DNA from: Strigamia acuminata
Lineage: Eukaryota > Arthropoda > Chilopoda > Geophilomorpha > Linotaeniidae
NCBI GenBank assembly: GCA_949358305.1
Contig: OX442321.1
Location: 1,614,001 to 1,674,000, forward strand
Reading direction: 5' to 3'
DNA length: 60,000 nucleotides
Part shown: positions 1-12,500 of the stretch, piece by piece
How the letters are laid out: each line of letters opens with the position of its first letter
Numbering within the stretch: position 1 is the first letter of the stretch
The notes under the pieces: model-generated
The model's input: the letters and a program-made list of their open reading frames with translations, nothing else
Databases searched by the model: none
Told to the model about the DNA's origin: nothing
Made by a program: the position numbers and the translations under genes

Positions 1-992
1 AAGGAATACAGACTCTCTGAGTCTCGTTGTTTTGTTAAAATCAACTGTACTGTTCTTTCTAACTGTGTTGTTACAAATTGTTCGCGGAACAGGTATTCGA
101 ATATTTTCCAATTGAAAATTTTATGTTGATTTTCACAAAACCAATTCTGAGTAAAGTGTAACAAATAGCTTGGAACACATTCGTGAACCATTTTTTGTAG
201 CGGCATATAATTAATAGATGCCACCTTCCTGATAAATGCGAGGAGTAGCTCGCTCTCGTCGGCTTTCAGTGAATACTTTTGGAAAGTACTCTGCCCCTTT
301 TGCAACAATGTATACACACTTTTCACCATGTTAATGTATTCATCTGAAGACAATCCAAAGTGAGGTGATCGCGAACGCGATCTAAAATTATTTTGCAAAA
401 CACTACGATCGCGCACATAATTAGCAATTCGTACGTTCTTGTTTGTTACATTAGTAACTACATCTTGAGTATCGTTCAAGGATGATTCGGGTGAAGGTAA
501 ATGTCTATGAGCCCAAACGGGATCAAGATTTGCTTTCTGTCGATACCGACTAATTGGTGTCGAAGGAGTCGAACCTAATCGTGGATCGTTAGATCCATAA
601 TTAGCGGAAGAACGAGATCTAGATCTAGATCCTTTAAAAGGTGGTTTATTTAACATAACAAAATCCACCATTTCGACGATTGATCGGAATTGGTTTGGAT
701 TCAAACCATAATCAGTACAAAATAAAAGTCCTGTCGGACCTAAATGTGATCCATCCGATGGAAGATTTCCTTCCACAGGAGAATTTAGTTCAGTCTGTAC
801 CAAGTTAGGATCTATAATTCTGATCGGTTCCGTTGTTTCATTCGAAACACTATTACCGACCACGTGGTTTACTATTTCCTCTACTAATCCAGTTTCGTTA
901 GAAACTGGCACAAATCCGGTTAAACTTATTCTACCGGTCAAACAAGTTCTTTCCTTACCGCGTGTGTTCATCGAGTGCTGGTTACTAGTCAT
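1..992 (-). CDS. gag: Gag-like protein of an LTR retrotransposon, partial at left edge
   Basis: Reading the minus strand from the ATG at 992, the frame stays open for 330 codons to base 1, so the C terminus lies outside the window. The N-terminal half is polar and without a recognisable fold. An Arg-Ser run (RSRSRSS) lies near residue 117 and a second RSRSRS stretch near residue 200. Residues about 210-330 are helical and Trp/Phe-rich, with the LLxxFxRK...W..NW...F..LF.EQF pattern of Ty3/Gypsy-type capsid domains. I see no zinc knuckle in the visible part; it could follow beyond the edge. In such elements Gag builds the cytoplasmic virus-like particle. The 4 kb upstream contains repeats rather than another long ORF. 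Assignment to an LTR element is inference from capsid-like composition and the LTR-like block at about 5065-5917. Confidence 0.6.
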   Translation of the reverse strand, partial: MTSNQHSMNTRGKERTCLTGRISLTGFVPVSNETGLVEEIVNHVVGNSVSNETTEPIRIIDPNLVQTELNSPVEGNLPSDGSHLGPTGLLFCTDYGLNPNQFRSIVEMVDFVMLNKPPFKGSRSRSRSSANYGSNDPRLGSTPSTPISRYRQKANLDPVWAHRHLPSPESSLNDTQDVVTNVTNKNVRIANYVRDRSVLQNNFRSRSRSPHFGLSSDEYINMVKSVYTLLQKGQSTFQKYSLKADESELLLAFIRKVASINYMPLQKMVHECVPSYLLHFTQNWFCENQHKIFNWKIFEYLFREQFVTTQLERTVQLILTKQRDSESLYS

Positions 993-3900
993 AACTAAAA
1001 TTGAAAAATAAAATTTCCGAAGTCTGAGAGATAACGATGAAGTCGTAACGTTCAGGAAGGTTGCAAACGAAGCAGTGGTTACACTATTTCGAATGGAAGT
1101 ATGGGTACTTCGATACACCTCTCTGATTGGTTGATTGTCAAACGTCAGTCTCGCGAGACTCTAATCTCATCTGAGATTGGTAGAAATCACTATTTTCGTG
1201 GAACCTAAATCTTGTCAGATTTCAGGGTTATGACGTAGTCACCAAATAAAATGGATACTTTTCCAAGTATTTTAAAATATCACCAATTTTATTAATAAAA
1301 ATGGTAACCTTTACGGGATTTTTAAAGTATTAAAAACCACAATTTCACAAGTACGTTGAATCGATTGAATCGACGGCTTTGCTGAATTCCGTTCTTTATT
1401 TGAATTTATCAAATAATAAATTTCAGTTTTAACTAAAACTTACTAACTTGATTTTTACAAAATCTAGTAATTTTTTTACTTTTTATCCCATAAAAGCACG
1501 TTGAATCATTTGATTCGGTAGCTTTACGGCAAGTAACGAGGAATTTCGAACGCAATTCCGTGAAAAAAGTGAAGGAATGCACATTTTTTAATGTATTTGT
1601 CTCTGTTAAGGCGGTATACAAGGTTTCTTGTATCTCCTCCCCCTCCGTTTCTTCAGAATATTCTTTAGAATCTTCTGAAAAACTGGATTCGAACATTATT
1701 TAAATATTCTGACATTATTAGGCATAAATAATTATATGCTTTCTAGTTTATTCAAACTTTCAAACAAGATTAGGTATTTATACCTAACCGATCGTTTTGA
1801 CGTTGTCTACGAATTCTTTCGATGGACGTCATGTCGTTTTTCTACGTGTTCGATTGAAACTACGGTAAATCGATGAATTGGGGGCGGACACGAACGTATC
1901 AAAGTCAGCTTAATCTTCATCCCCCGGTGGTAAAATTTTAAACTTTACCACGTGGTAAATTTAATATTTCACCGTAAAATCCATTTTTTCAAATGAAAAA
2001 AAATTGTAATGGAAAGTTCCTTATTTACGTTGTAAATATCCTGGAAATTTCATCCTTTATTTCGAGAATGAAGAATAAAGTTTTATTCCTTTTCTACACC
2101 AAAATCGTTCGATTTTGCAATTCGCAAAATTTACTATTTTCTTTAGAAAATAAGAATTCAAAGAATGCAACGTTCTTTCTTGTAATGTTAATTACAAGAT
2201 TAATGTAAACATGATTAAAATTTGGATAAATTTCAACTGAAATTTTTCCAGTTAATCGTATCATTCGATTTATTTTAATAAACCGAAATAAATATTACTC
2301 TTATTTTTAGGTAAATCCAGATTTATTTAGTCAAATAAACCGAATTCACGATGATTGAATTGTTAGGCAACAATTCAGGAAAGTACGCCTGGAAACCTGG
2401 CGGCTTCTCGGTAAAACTCCGCGATTCTGTTGCTAGGCAACACAGCTGCGAAAATGGCTTCGCCGGAATTGAACATTTGAACGATCTTCAATTCCTTTTA
2501 AAATTCGGATTTCAACATTTTAAAATCAGGGTTTGATTGTACAATACAAATGTAAAGATAATCAGGTATGTGTCTATTTTGTAAATAAACCTTTAACACG
2601 AATAAACCTATTCTTTCAATTTTACCAACTTGTCTTGTTTTTATTTTTCAAAATAAATTTAGGTTAAAATATTAATAAGTTTTTTAACTTAATGTGAAAT
2701 CCCAAACGGAATTTTGTGGTTTAGGTTATTTTATGTGAAAACAACCGATAAAACTGGAATTAGAATTCGAATTCCTTCGGGGTTGAATCTTCATTTAAGC
2801 CTGACCGCGTGTTTTATTGTAACTACGACGGCAAATTATCGTTGTCCAGACGGACAAAACAACGTCGAATTCGGATTGGATTCTCCAATTCCCGTGATAG
2901 GATTTTTAGGCCTTACCACATGGTAAAATAATTATTTTATGCCATCGTTCGAATTTTCTACCGAAAATACATTTATAAGTGAATACACTCATCGTTCTTT
3001 AGGATTTCAATCACAAGAACAAAATTGGATAAATAAACTTCGTACGAAACTTACTTTAAATTCGAACTCGAATTCTTTTTTGGGAAATTAAACTTTCTCG
3101 TTTAAGCCTGTCCGCGCGTATGATCGTAACGGTGACGATTAGACGTTCCGTGAACGGACAAAACAACGATAAGTTCGGATTAGAATTCAAACATTCCGTG
3201 GTGAGATTTTTAGGCCTCGCCACGTGGTAAAATAATCATTTTACTTGACGTTCAATTTTCCGGTGGAAAATCTGGATAAAAGTGAATTATACTTTTCGTT
3301 CTTTACGCAAATGTTTGATTTTCCTGCAGAAAAACACAATGCAAGTGAATTACACTTATCATGAGATTTATTACTTCGAATAAACTGGATTCTCGACATT
3401 TTTTAAATCGTTTAGCAACAATTTGTGAAAGCACGTTAAATCGTTCAATTTGGGTAGCTTTCCCGTAAAACACCGTTGCTAGGCAATCGTAGCAGCAAAA
3501 GTCTTTGCTAAGTTCGAATGGGATTCTATTCGCGAAATTGGTTTTAAAGACTTAAAACCAAAAGGTGATTAACACATTTGTAAATTAGAATGTAAATCAG
3601 GTATGTAGAACAATTTATCGAAATAAAATATCTTTTATTTCATTGAATCAACTTTTCCTTCGTTTTATTTAATCAAATAAAATTAGGCCTTGAAATATAA
3701 AAACATTCTTTATTTGAAATCTCAAACAGAATTAAACTTGGTTGTTTTAATCAAAACAACCGGCGAATACTGGAATTCATTTTTGAATTTCCTTCGAGAA
3801 ATGTTCGAACTTTATGTATTAAGCCCAACCACGTGGTTTCTCGGATCGACGACGGCGAAACGACGTTACCCGGGCGGACGTAACAGCGACAAGTTCGGGC

Positions 3901-4175
3901 AAGATTTTCAAACTTTCGTGGTAGGTTTTTAGGCCTGACCACGCGGTAAAATTATCATTTTACACAAATATATAATTTTTTCTTCAGAAAAACAAATTAA
4001 AGGGAATACAATCGTTGTTCTTGTGATTTTAATCACAAAACAACATTCAATACATTTAGTAAAGATATAAATTTCGTTCGAAACTTATTTTACAAGAAAT
4101 TTTGTCGTAAGACTAAATTATCCAAACTCCACTTTTCACGAGCACGATTTCCAAATTCATTCGAATAAGAATTGT
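993..4175. repeat. Leader region with degenerate 150-base repeats
   Basis: No convincing gene is present. Three diverged copies of a block of about 150 bases lie at roughly 2790-2940, 3102-3245 and 3815-3965. Each opens with an AAGCC(T/C) motif followed by a CCnCG-type core, carries a GGACaAAACAACG-like middle, and ends in TTTTTAGGCCTnnCCACnnGGTAAAAT. A related CCACGTGGTAAA motif occurs near 1945. Two further related blocks share GTTGCTAGGCAA(C/T) near 2430 and 3476. An AGCACGTTGAATC-type motif recurs near 1496 and 3433. The repeats lie between the LTR-like end and the gag start. Confidence 0.6.
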
Positions 4176-4184
4176 AGTCTATCG

Positions 4185-4590
4185 TCGGTAGAACCGCTTG
4201 TGGCGGTCCTAATGAAATTCCTAGAAAAGTTTCACGAGGAGAACTGTAAAACAAACATTAATTTTACCGTAAAAAATTTCATTTGAAATTTTAACACCGT
4301 AAGCACATTTCCTAAATTCTCATAAACACACACAACTCAAAATTCACTTGAATTTTTGCAGCCTTATCTCGGTAGAACCTCCACTTGTGACGGTTCTAAC
4401 GAGATTCCTATAAAAAGAAGAAAAACATTAAACAAACATGGGTTCTATCACACAAAAATTTCATTCGAAATTTTATCACTGCAAGCACATTTCCGAATTC
4501 TCATAAACACACGAAAAACTTCAAAATTTATTTTAAATTTAGGCAGCCTATCTCGGTAGAACCTCCACTTGTGACGATTCTGCTTTTGGC
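4185..4590. repeat. Tandem repeat, 184-base period, about 2.2 copies
   Basis: The motif TCGGTAGAACC starts at 4185, 4369 and 4553, exactly 184 bases apart each time. The copies share a long body including AAGCACATTTCC(T/G)AATTCTCATAAACACAC. The third copy breaks off after about 25-40 bases. It lies in the leader of the left-edge retrotransposon. Confidence 0.85.
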
Positions 4591-5064
4591 TGATTTATTA
4601 GCCATTTTAAGAGATAAATCGGTCGGAACAAGACGTTGTTAAGACTAACAACAACCTAACCGAGATAAGCTACGAAATGTGCGCTAAATGAATAAAACAA
4701 CGAAATGATATAAACTTACGGTTTTACTTGCTTGTTTCTACGAATACAAATGGTTCGGGGTTCTGGATACGTGTAAGCGGCGGCTACACTGGTTGAGGAT
4801 CCGGGCGATGCACGAAGGGTACGGCTGACTTTGCGGCATCGTCACAAATAACGCTACGGAGACGTATTTGGTCCGCAGCTCGAATATCTAATAATACGAA
4901 GAGTCCTTCGTATGGAAAGGAATATTCTGTAGAATATTCCAGGTCAAATAAATACAAAGTGATTAGTGGAATACAACAAATGAATTGTTGTATAAATATT
5001 AATGGGGCGGGGACAGTCACGACAGTCGACAGGACCGTCGCGGGAGTTGTTGAGGCTCCATCCG

Positions 5065-5917
5065 CCAGCATGCCTTACGACGACAAGATCTCGTGATCAG
5101 GCGCCGAGTATTTGTTTGTACGCTTTACATCGCTATCGGTGGTACCAACCACCGGGTAAACATTCCTATGGATTTACCAATTCCAGGATTACCAATACCT
5201 GAGTAATTGTTTAACGAAATGTCTTCACGGACAATTCTCACGGGCTACCAACCCGGCGTAGTGTGCCTTTAAATATGCCATTCACCGACCACTAAAGTAC
5301 GGAAGGACCTATGATACGCAATTCGCCCTGGAATAGCATTTGTCCGTGTTTGTTTCGTGCTCGGGTGGGACCTCCCGCACACACGCTCTTGGCAGAGCGT
5401 CTGACCCTCGTCCGAGGAATCGCTCAGATAGATGCGACTATCACCGATCATATAGTTTGACATTTATTTAACGGGTTAGTCAATCCCGTGCATGAGCATT
5501 ATACTATGCCACCGTATGAAATCCTACTGTCCCTTAGAACAGCTGGCTAACACTACGGGGCCATTTCATGTTGTTAACATGTCTACAAGGTTAGCCTTCC
5601 CCGATGGGCCCTACAACAAGCAATAACGAGATAGTAAGTCTACATATCCATTGAGAGCTGAGGAGGCCTGATGTGTCGATAAGAAAGAGAGAAATCAAAC
5701 GATAACCAACAATACATACAAACAATATTCAAATCAAGCCAGGGGCCTGGTAGAAAACCAGAGCTTATATAGTTCCTGAGAACAATCAGATTGGCGACAG
5801 CCAATCAGGTGCCTGGATCGACGGATTCGTGGATCACTAGTCCGGACCTAATAGAGACCGGGGTTCGGACCTAATATGGAATTGGGTCCAGAAGGGTCCG
5901 ATTGGTCCCCTTCAACA
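5065..5917 (-). repeat. Putative 5' LTR of the left-edge retrotransposon
   Basis: The minus strand begins TGTTGAAGGGG at 5917, with a TATA-like CTATATAAGC about 145 bases inside and AATAAA about 450 bases inside. These are the signals of an LTR promoter and polyadenylation site. The inner border is a guess, placed before a TGGCGG-containing stretch. Short ORFs on both strands here (for example 5002-5202 and 4784-5071) have no supporting homology and are not annotated. Confidence 0.35.
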
Positions 5918-6135
5918 AGTAAATATAAAATATAATATTGATTCGGCAGAATCAATATTTAAGTAAATAATACTTTATCATGTTTAATAAATAATTTATA
6001 TTTATTCACGTCATTCCGACAATTAATTATAATTCTCGCAATTCATTCGAAAATGCGCGCTTTTAGTCAAATAGCGCCATCTGGCGGCAAATCGGAAATT
6101 ATACGGTTTTATAACCGTCACAGGCATCTGATCCA

Positions 6136-8976
6136 GTGATCTTATTCCCTTTAACAAAGGAACAACCTTCCCTCCCGGAGGGAATTGCGGTTAAGGGGCC
6201 CCCTCTTTACAACCTTCCGGCTTTGCGAAATCCGCCGGTCCCCAAGCCAGAGGAAACGGCGGTGCCCGTCAAGCTTGTCGGCCAAAAGGAGCGGGAACTG
6301 ACCCCCGAGATTCCTGCAAAGGAGGAGAAGGCAGGGGAGAAGCCTGTGGTCATCACAAAACCACCAATTAGTGAAGCTAACTGCGTCTTGCTAAGCAAAC
6401 GTGATTTTGAAGTGGAGTTATTTGAGCCTCCACACGAAGACAATCCTTGTATTGTCAAAGTGGTTGTCGCTCGAAGAGGGCAGGACGCTCAAAAATGGAC
6501 ATTCATATGGTCACCTAAGAGACGGGAAAAAACCGCACGACGGTACATCGTGCGAGTTACGCGTAAATCTGGGAAAAAGGCCATGTGTTTGAGTCAGATG
6601 CGTCGAGCCATTAAGTTGCGTAAAGCAAGAGTTAAAGCGGTGGCTAAACGAACGTTGGTTGAGACTGCAGATTCCCCGAGTGGAGAGAGAAATGTCGTCG
6701 ACAACGCGGAGACCTCTTCTGCTTGTCAAAAGACGGAACGTACTCCAAGACAGCATGATGTTAATTTCGTCCAATACATCCCAAACAGAGATCCTACCAA
6801 CCTCGCTTGGGTGTATGATCAGCTGTGTAACCAGTTGGAGCCAAAACGCATTAATCACTTAATGGATGCGTTGAAACCAGTTGCTCACATCTTTCGTGAG
6901 GAATTGGGGCTCTGTAATAACACACAGTTTGAAGTGAATCTGAAGCCTGATTTCCGACCTATTCATGTCCCGGTACGTCCGGTGAATCCGGCAAAAAGGG
7001 AAATAATCGATGCCTACATCGACCAAAAGTTGGCGCAAGGAGTAATCAAGCGCTCCAAAAGCGACTGCGCCGTAGCGCCCGTAGTTGTCCCCAAAAAGGA
7101 CGGACGCTGGCGCTGCGCAATGGATTTTAGGCCGATCAACTCCCAAACTTTGCCTGATGTTTACCCCCTCCCAGATATCGACAACATCTTTGCATATCTG
7201 GGTGGGGCAAAATGGTTTTCCATCATCGACGGAAGGGAAGCGTTCCACCAAATAGGAGTCCGACCTGGAGATGAACGATATCTCGCATTTATCACCCACA
7301 GGGGACTCTTTGAGTATACGCGTATGCCCTTCGGTCCGATCAATGGCCCCGCCACCTTACAAAGGGCCATGAATTTGACTCTAGCTGAGCATCTCTACAA
7401 GTTTGTCTTTGTGTACATCGACGACATAATTGTGTTTAGTAAGACCTTCGAAGAGCATGTGACCCACTTGCAAAAAGTGCTCACTTTGCTCGACCAAGCG
7501 GGGTTTACAATGAACGCAGGAAAAACGGAGTTGTGCAAGACAAGTCTTGAGGTGCTCGGACATATTGTCGAGGAGGGACTTATCCGTCCTAACCCAAAGA
7601 AGACCGACGCGATCAGCAAGTACCCGGCCCCCACTAACTTGAAGGAATTACAACGCTTCAAGGGTATGATCGGGTACTACTCGTCGTTCTTTCCTGGATA
7701 TTCCAAGACCTGTGAAGTCTTTCGAGTTCTTATGCGTAAGAATGCGCCATGGAACTGGACGGCGGCGCACCAGGCAGCTTTCGAGTATCTCAAAAATCAA
7801 GTGTCGCTATCTACTTTGCACAGGAACTTCCCGGACTGGAGTAAACCTTACATCTTACAAACCGATGCGAGTTATTCTGGTCTAGGGGCTGCGTTGATGC
7901 AGATCAACAATGACGGCGTACGCGTCCCAATTGCCTTTGCATCACGGGCCTTAAACAGTGCAGAGAAAAACTATACGGCGACGGAAATTGAGTGCCTGGC
8001 CGCCGTCTGGGCCGTTAAACGCTTTAGAGCATACCTCGAGTTAATGGATTTCTATCTTGAGAGTGATCACAAGTCTTTAACATGGCTTTGGGCCCAGCGC
8101 GAGCCAAAGGGCCGACTGGCGAGATGGATTCTTTCGCTGTCGGAATACCGATTCACATTCCTCCACTGTAGTGGTACGAAGAATCGGGTCGCCGATGCGT
8201 TGAGTCGGGCGCCGGTTGACCCGCCGATCGAGCTGGATGACGAAGACTGTCCAGCGTTGGATGACACATATTACTGTGCGTACTTCGACGATTTCAACGA
8301 CTGGCCAGTACTCAAAATGGAGGAGTTAGATGAGTTGACACATTGGAAATCACCCAACTGTAAAATCGTTAGAGCGGTAACAATGCGTAAGCAGAAACGT
8401 GCGTTCCTGGCGAGATTGAACGCCTTGTCGGCTGCGGCAGTGGATGTATGTCCGGTGGAGGACGAGCCCCCTCCAAAAAGAGGACGGGGACGTCCACGGA
8501 AAAATCCCATTGCAAAGGGGCCGACTCAGGCGGGGCCCTTGCCGGGAGCACAGCCTACTCTGCCAATGTCGGACGAAGAATCTGTGGCGGTGTCTTTGCC
8601 TAAGGAAGACGTTCCTATAAAAAGGAAAAGAGGTCGTCCGCGGAAGACTCCGGCCAGCGGGGACATGACGCAGCCTAAATCCTTACCCGTAACGCGTCCT
8701 ATTCCACCAACTTCGGAAGAAGAGTCAGGTGCGGTTTCTTTGCCAATTGACGTTCCTGAGAAGAGAAAACGGGGGCGACCAAAAAAGGTTGTGGAGAAGC
8801 GACCGGTCGGAAGGCCGAAAAAGATTCCCATCATCTTCGATCGCTCTACGGGCTCGGAAGCCAGCGAAATGTCGTTGGACAGTGAGGAGCTGCCGGGAGA
8901 CACGGACTCCGAGGAGTTTCAAATTCCTGTGATTCCACGGGACTTGTCACCGAGGACGCAACCACGGCGAGATTTG
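6136..8976 (+). pseudogene. pol: Gypsy-1 pol, reverse transcriptase-RNase H part, interrupted by Copia
   Basis: Encodes the enzymes that copy element RNA into DNA. The frame has no ATG start: a stop lies at 6112 and the first codons read as a continuation, so the true N terminus (gag, protease) is lost. From about residue 270 a reverse transcriptase is recognisable: DFRPIN near residue 330, FSIIDGREAFHQI (first catalytic Asp), and FVYIDDIIVFS (YIDD box) near 427. RNase H follows, with TDASYSG near 576, TEIECLAAVWA, ESDHKSL and VADALSR near 685. The stretch from about 780 to 900 carries four AT-hook-like GRP cores. The natural frame ends at the Copia boundary (8976); the in-frame stop at 9027 lies inside the Copia LTR. 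The catalytic residues are intact; the breaks are the missing 5' end and the insertion. Confidence 0.9.
8474..8825 (+). other. AT-hook-rich repeat linker inside Gypsy-1 pol
   Basis: Between RNase H and integrase the reading frame encodes four basic GRP-centred motifs: KRGRGRPRK (about 8477-8503), KRKRGRPRK (about 8614-8643), KRKRGRPKK (about 8761-8790) and RPVGRPKK (about 8800-8823). The second and third lie at the ends of a repeated protein unit with the pattern S-x-EES-x-AVSLP-x-DVP-x-KRKRGRP. AT-hooks of this form (HMGA family) bind the minor groove of AT-rich DNA. Confidence 0.75.
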
Positions 8977-9549
8977 TGTGGTGGTATGCTGCAAAAACAG
9001 CACAGACTAGGCAGTGGAAACGCTTAAAAATAAGCCAACACGCACGATATAGCACGCACGAGACGTGCGGCACGTCGTGTACGCGAATTCGAGCCGGTTC
9101 TGGTCGAATTTGCGTGGTGTCTGCACTTATCTACGTGCAGACACAAGAAACAAATTATTTATAAACAAAATAAACGATTTATTAACCTAAAACTTACGAA
9201 AACAGGATTGAAATGCACAGGAGCACACTTAGCAGTGTGCGTCGCCATCTTGGAATAAAAGGGAGTGCGCTCTGGTGACAGAAGCGAGCGACTCACAGGT
9301 ATAAACAGATAGGCGATGCATGATGCCCAGTGTGTTAAGACACAGTTAATGCAGGCACCATGCATTTCCCTTACAACATAAAGTAAATATACGGAAATAA
9401 ACTGGTAACAACCAGTTAAGTAGGAAATAAACACCAAATCATTTGGGGAAAGGAAATATAACGACCAATGATGTGAAAAAGTTCAGGTAGCGTCATTGTG
9501 CATCGAAAAAGCGTTAAATAAACGTCCGAAGTGGTTTCAAGGACCAACA
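8977..9549 (-). repeat. Copia 3' LTR
   Basis: 573 bases, the left copy. On the plus strand it starts TGTGGTGGTATGC and ends GGACCAACA, giving TG..CA on the element strand. It matches the right copy at a constant offset of 6,247 bases, and short ORFs inside both copies translate identically. Confidence 0.95.
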
Positions 9550-9595
9550 ATTCCCTCCTTCGATGTGCAATGTCGATATTAACAGTTCGATGAAA

Positions 9596-12500
9596 TTATT
9601 TCGAGATGAAGATCCGGGACAACAAATTTCGGAGGCGTTCGGAACTAAGCCATTTCGTGAAAATATCTGAAACATTTATTTCACCCGGAATTTTGCGGAG
9701 TTCGAAGCATCCGGCAATATGCCATTCTCGAAGCCAATGGAACTTCACTCGAATATGTTTGGTTTTCGAGTTCTCGATGTCGTTGTTCGTGAATTGGATC
9801 GAGGCGAGGGCATCGGAGAAAATAATCGGTTTCGATAATCGGTTTAACGGTGGAAAGACTCGATAGATACTGTCCAACCAGTATAACTCTTTAACGATTT
9901 CGACTAGTGCTACAAATTCGGCTTCCATGGTGGAACAGGCGACGCTGGTCTGCTTTTTGCAGCTCCAGCCAATTGGCACACAACCGATATAAATGATGTA
10001 TCCTCCGAAGCTTCTCGATGTCGCAATGTCACTCGCCCACGACGCATCTGTGTATCCCCACAGCTGACTGGAATTACACCCCGAGAGTTCGATCGAGAAA
10101 TCGCTCGTGTTCGCCACGTATTTGAGAACTTGGAGCAAACACTTGATGTGGCGGTGGTCGTAGCAGTTATTATACTGCGATAAAGCGATGACCGAGTATA
10201 ATATGTCGGGACGAGTGCGAGAGGCGAGGAATAATAACGATCCGATGAGCGATCGGTACGGAAAGTCCGGGAGATTATCCAACGAGCCTTTGACGAGCGT
10301 GGTCCCCGGTGTGACAGGCACTTTAATGAGTGCATCTGACGAAACGTTGAACTTTTTAAGAAGTTTGTCGATGTAGGAGCGTTGGGACATGAAAACTTTC
10401 CCATCGCGACGCACGAATTCTACCCCGAGTAATTTGGTTATTGGTCCGAGGTTGACGATGTCGAATTTGCTGGAAATCAGCGCCAAAATACGGTCTCGGA
10501 TACTCTCCGACGCGTAAAACACGACGATATCGTCCACGTAGACTAACATAACAGCCGAATGTCCAAATGCGTAAACGCAATTACAAGCGGGAAATTTCTG
10601 GAATCCGAGGTCGGTTAACGTCTCGTTGAGCTTCTGGTACCACATGCGCCCCGACTGGTGAAGACCGTAAAGTGACTTGGTTAACAACCAGACGTTGTCG
10701 GGTGAGGTGCATGTGGCGCCGGCGGGAATCCGCATGTAAATTTCGTGGTCGAGGTCGCCGTAAAGGTAGGCACACTTGACGTCGAGGTGGAGATCCCTCC
10801 ATCCTAGTAAAACGACTAGGAGGCAGAAAAAGAATCGGATGAGCACGAAGTTAACCACCGGACTAAAAACTTCATCGAAATCAACGCCCATTGTTTGGCG
10901 GAAACCTTGTGCGACAAGTCGAGCACGGTAGCGGTGAATTTTCCCGGTGGCATCCGATTTCAACCGAAAAATCCATTTACACCCGAGGATTGTCTTGTCC
11001 GGGGGTCGTGGAACTTCCTTATAAACTTCGCGTTCCTTGAAAGTCGTGAGCTCCTCATCGATTGCCTCGGTCCACTTCGGTGCCTCGGGTAGCTTAACAG
11101 CTTCGGCGTACGTGGACGGCTCTCGAAAACACATAAGGACGCGATGAACAGGTTGCTCGTCCTGCAATTGATGTTCGAGGTTGCCGAAAAAGAAAATGTC
11201 CTCCTCATACGGAAGTTGGTGAGCGACGCAATATCTTTCGATGTCCCCTCTCGACCTTAAGCGGACACCGTGCTCCGGATAGTAATAAACGTCGACCTTG
11301 ATTTTGCCAGGCGCTTGTTCTTTCCGGAGATGCTCTTCCCTCCTCCATCCGCTGAAGGGCGTATCTCCACCAATAAAACGATAGGGGCAGTGAAGAGCGC
11401 GTAACGGAGCGAGAGGCGGTGCAGGCGTTGCAGCGGCCGCTGGTAAGGCGGCTGCCTTATCGAGGAGATCATCGAGGAGATTATCAAGTGGATCATCTTC
11501 GGGGTCGTGCTCGAAATCACGTTCGGGATAGCGTTCGAAAAATTGTTCGATATCGTGATCAACGTCGAGTTCACTATCGCTGGCCTTAGGGGTGTGAGGT
11601 TGACGAGCCAAAGCATCGGGACGTAATCTCCTCCGAGGACGGTAAAGCGGAAGTGGTGGGTCAGGCGTGACGTCCAAATCGATGTCCTCCGGTACATCGT
11701 CCGCAAACAGAATAGGAGGAGGCAATTCATCAGCAATGTCCTCTTCGACCTCCTCGAGGACGGAGCGATATGAAGCGACTGATGAAGCGCTTGATGGAGC
11801 CCGATGGCGGAATTCATCATCGTCATTAGATGATTCATCGTCGGAATCACGACGTCGACGTGACCAGGGAACGGACGGAAAAGCACCATCGTCAAAAGTG
11901 ACACGGGACGGTGTAGTGACGTGAGAGGGCTCCTCCATGAATGGAGCATTTTCGTAGGGATCCGGAACGTAAAACGGCGAGCGTTTGAAATTCTGACGTT
12001 CATCGATTTGAACGTGAACGGATTCCGTGACGTTGTTCGTAGCCGGATTCCAAACCCGATAACCGCGAGTGTTGGAGGCGTAACCTACGAGGAATCCTTC
12101 CCACGCCCGTGGATCCATTTTGTTGCGCCCGGGTGCGGTGAAATGCACCCAGCATTTAGAACCAATTTTTCGGAAATGTTTGACAGAGAGGGCACGCTGG
12201 CGCCATAAAACATATGGAACTTCGTCGTTAAGTTTCGAATGCGGGCTGCGATTTTTAACGTACGAAAATGTCACAGCGAGTTCAGCCCAAAGTGTGTGTG
12301 GAAAACCGGTTTCGGAGGTAATAGAGCGAAGATAGTCGCCCATCGTCCGGTTTAGGCGTTCGGCGACCCCGTTCATTTGCGGGCTTCCGGGATTGGTCCG
12401 TTGTGCGACAATGCCCTTGTCAGCGAGGTAACGGTCAAAAGTCTTAGAAATAAATTCCCCGCCGCGATCCGTGCGAATTGATTTGACGCGGGAATCCGTA

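Larger units (their letters stand above)
1..5917 (-). mobile_element. LTR retrotransposon, 5' half (LTR, repeat-bearing leader, gag)
   Basis: Minus-strand element running off the left edge. Its outer boundary is taken at 5917, where the minus strand starts TGTTGAAGGGGACC. Going inward there is a TATA-like CTATATAAGC near 5770 and an AATAAA near 5468, the order expected of U3-R-U5. The inner LTR edge is not certain; a CA followed by a TGGCGG-type primer site near 5050-5065 is one candidate. A leader of about 4 kb precedes gag (ATG at 992). The second LTR is outside the window, so neither LTR identity nor a target duplication can be checked. Confidence 0.45.

Noticed and set aside
4784-5202. 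Overlapping ORFs on both strands (95 and 66 codons) near the LTR-like region
   Set aside because: No homology, no splice context, inside or next to a probable LTR.
8976-9027. Apparent C terminus of Gypsy-1 pol ending at 9027
   Set aside because: These codons are the first bases of the Copia LTR; the natural pol frame continues after the insertion at 15801.
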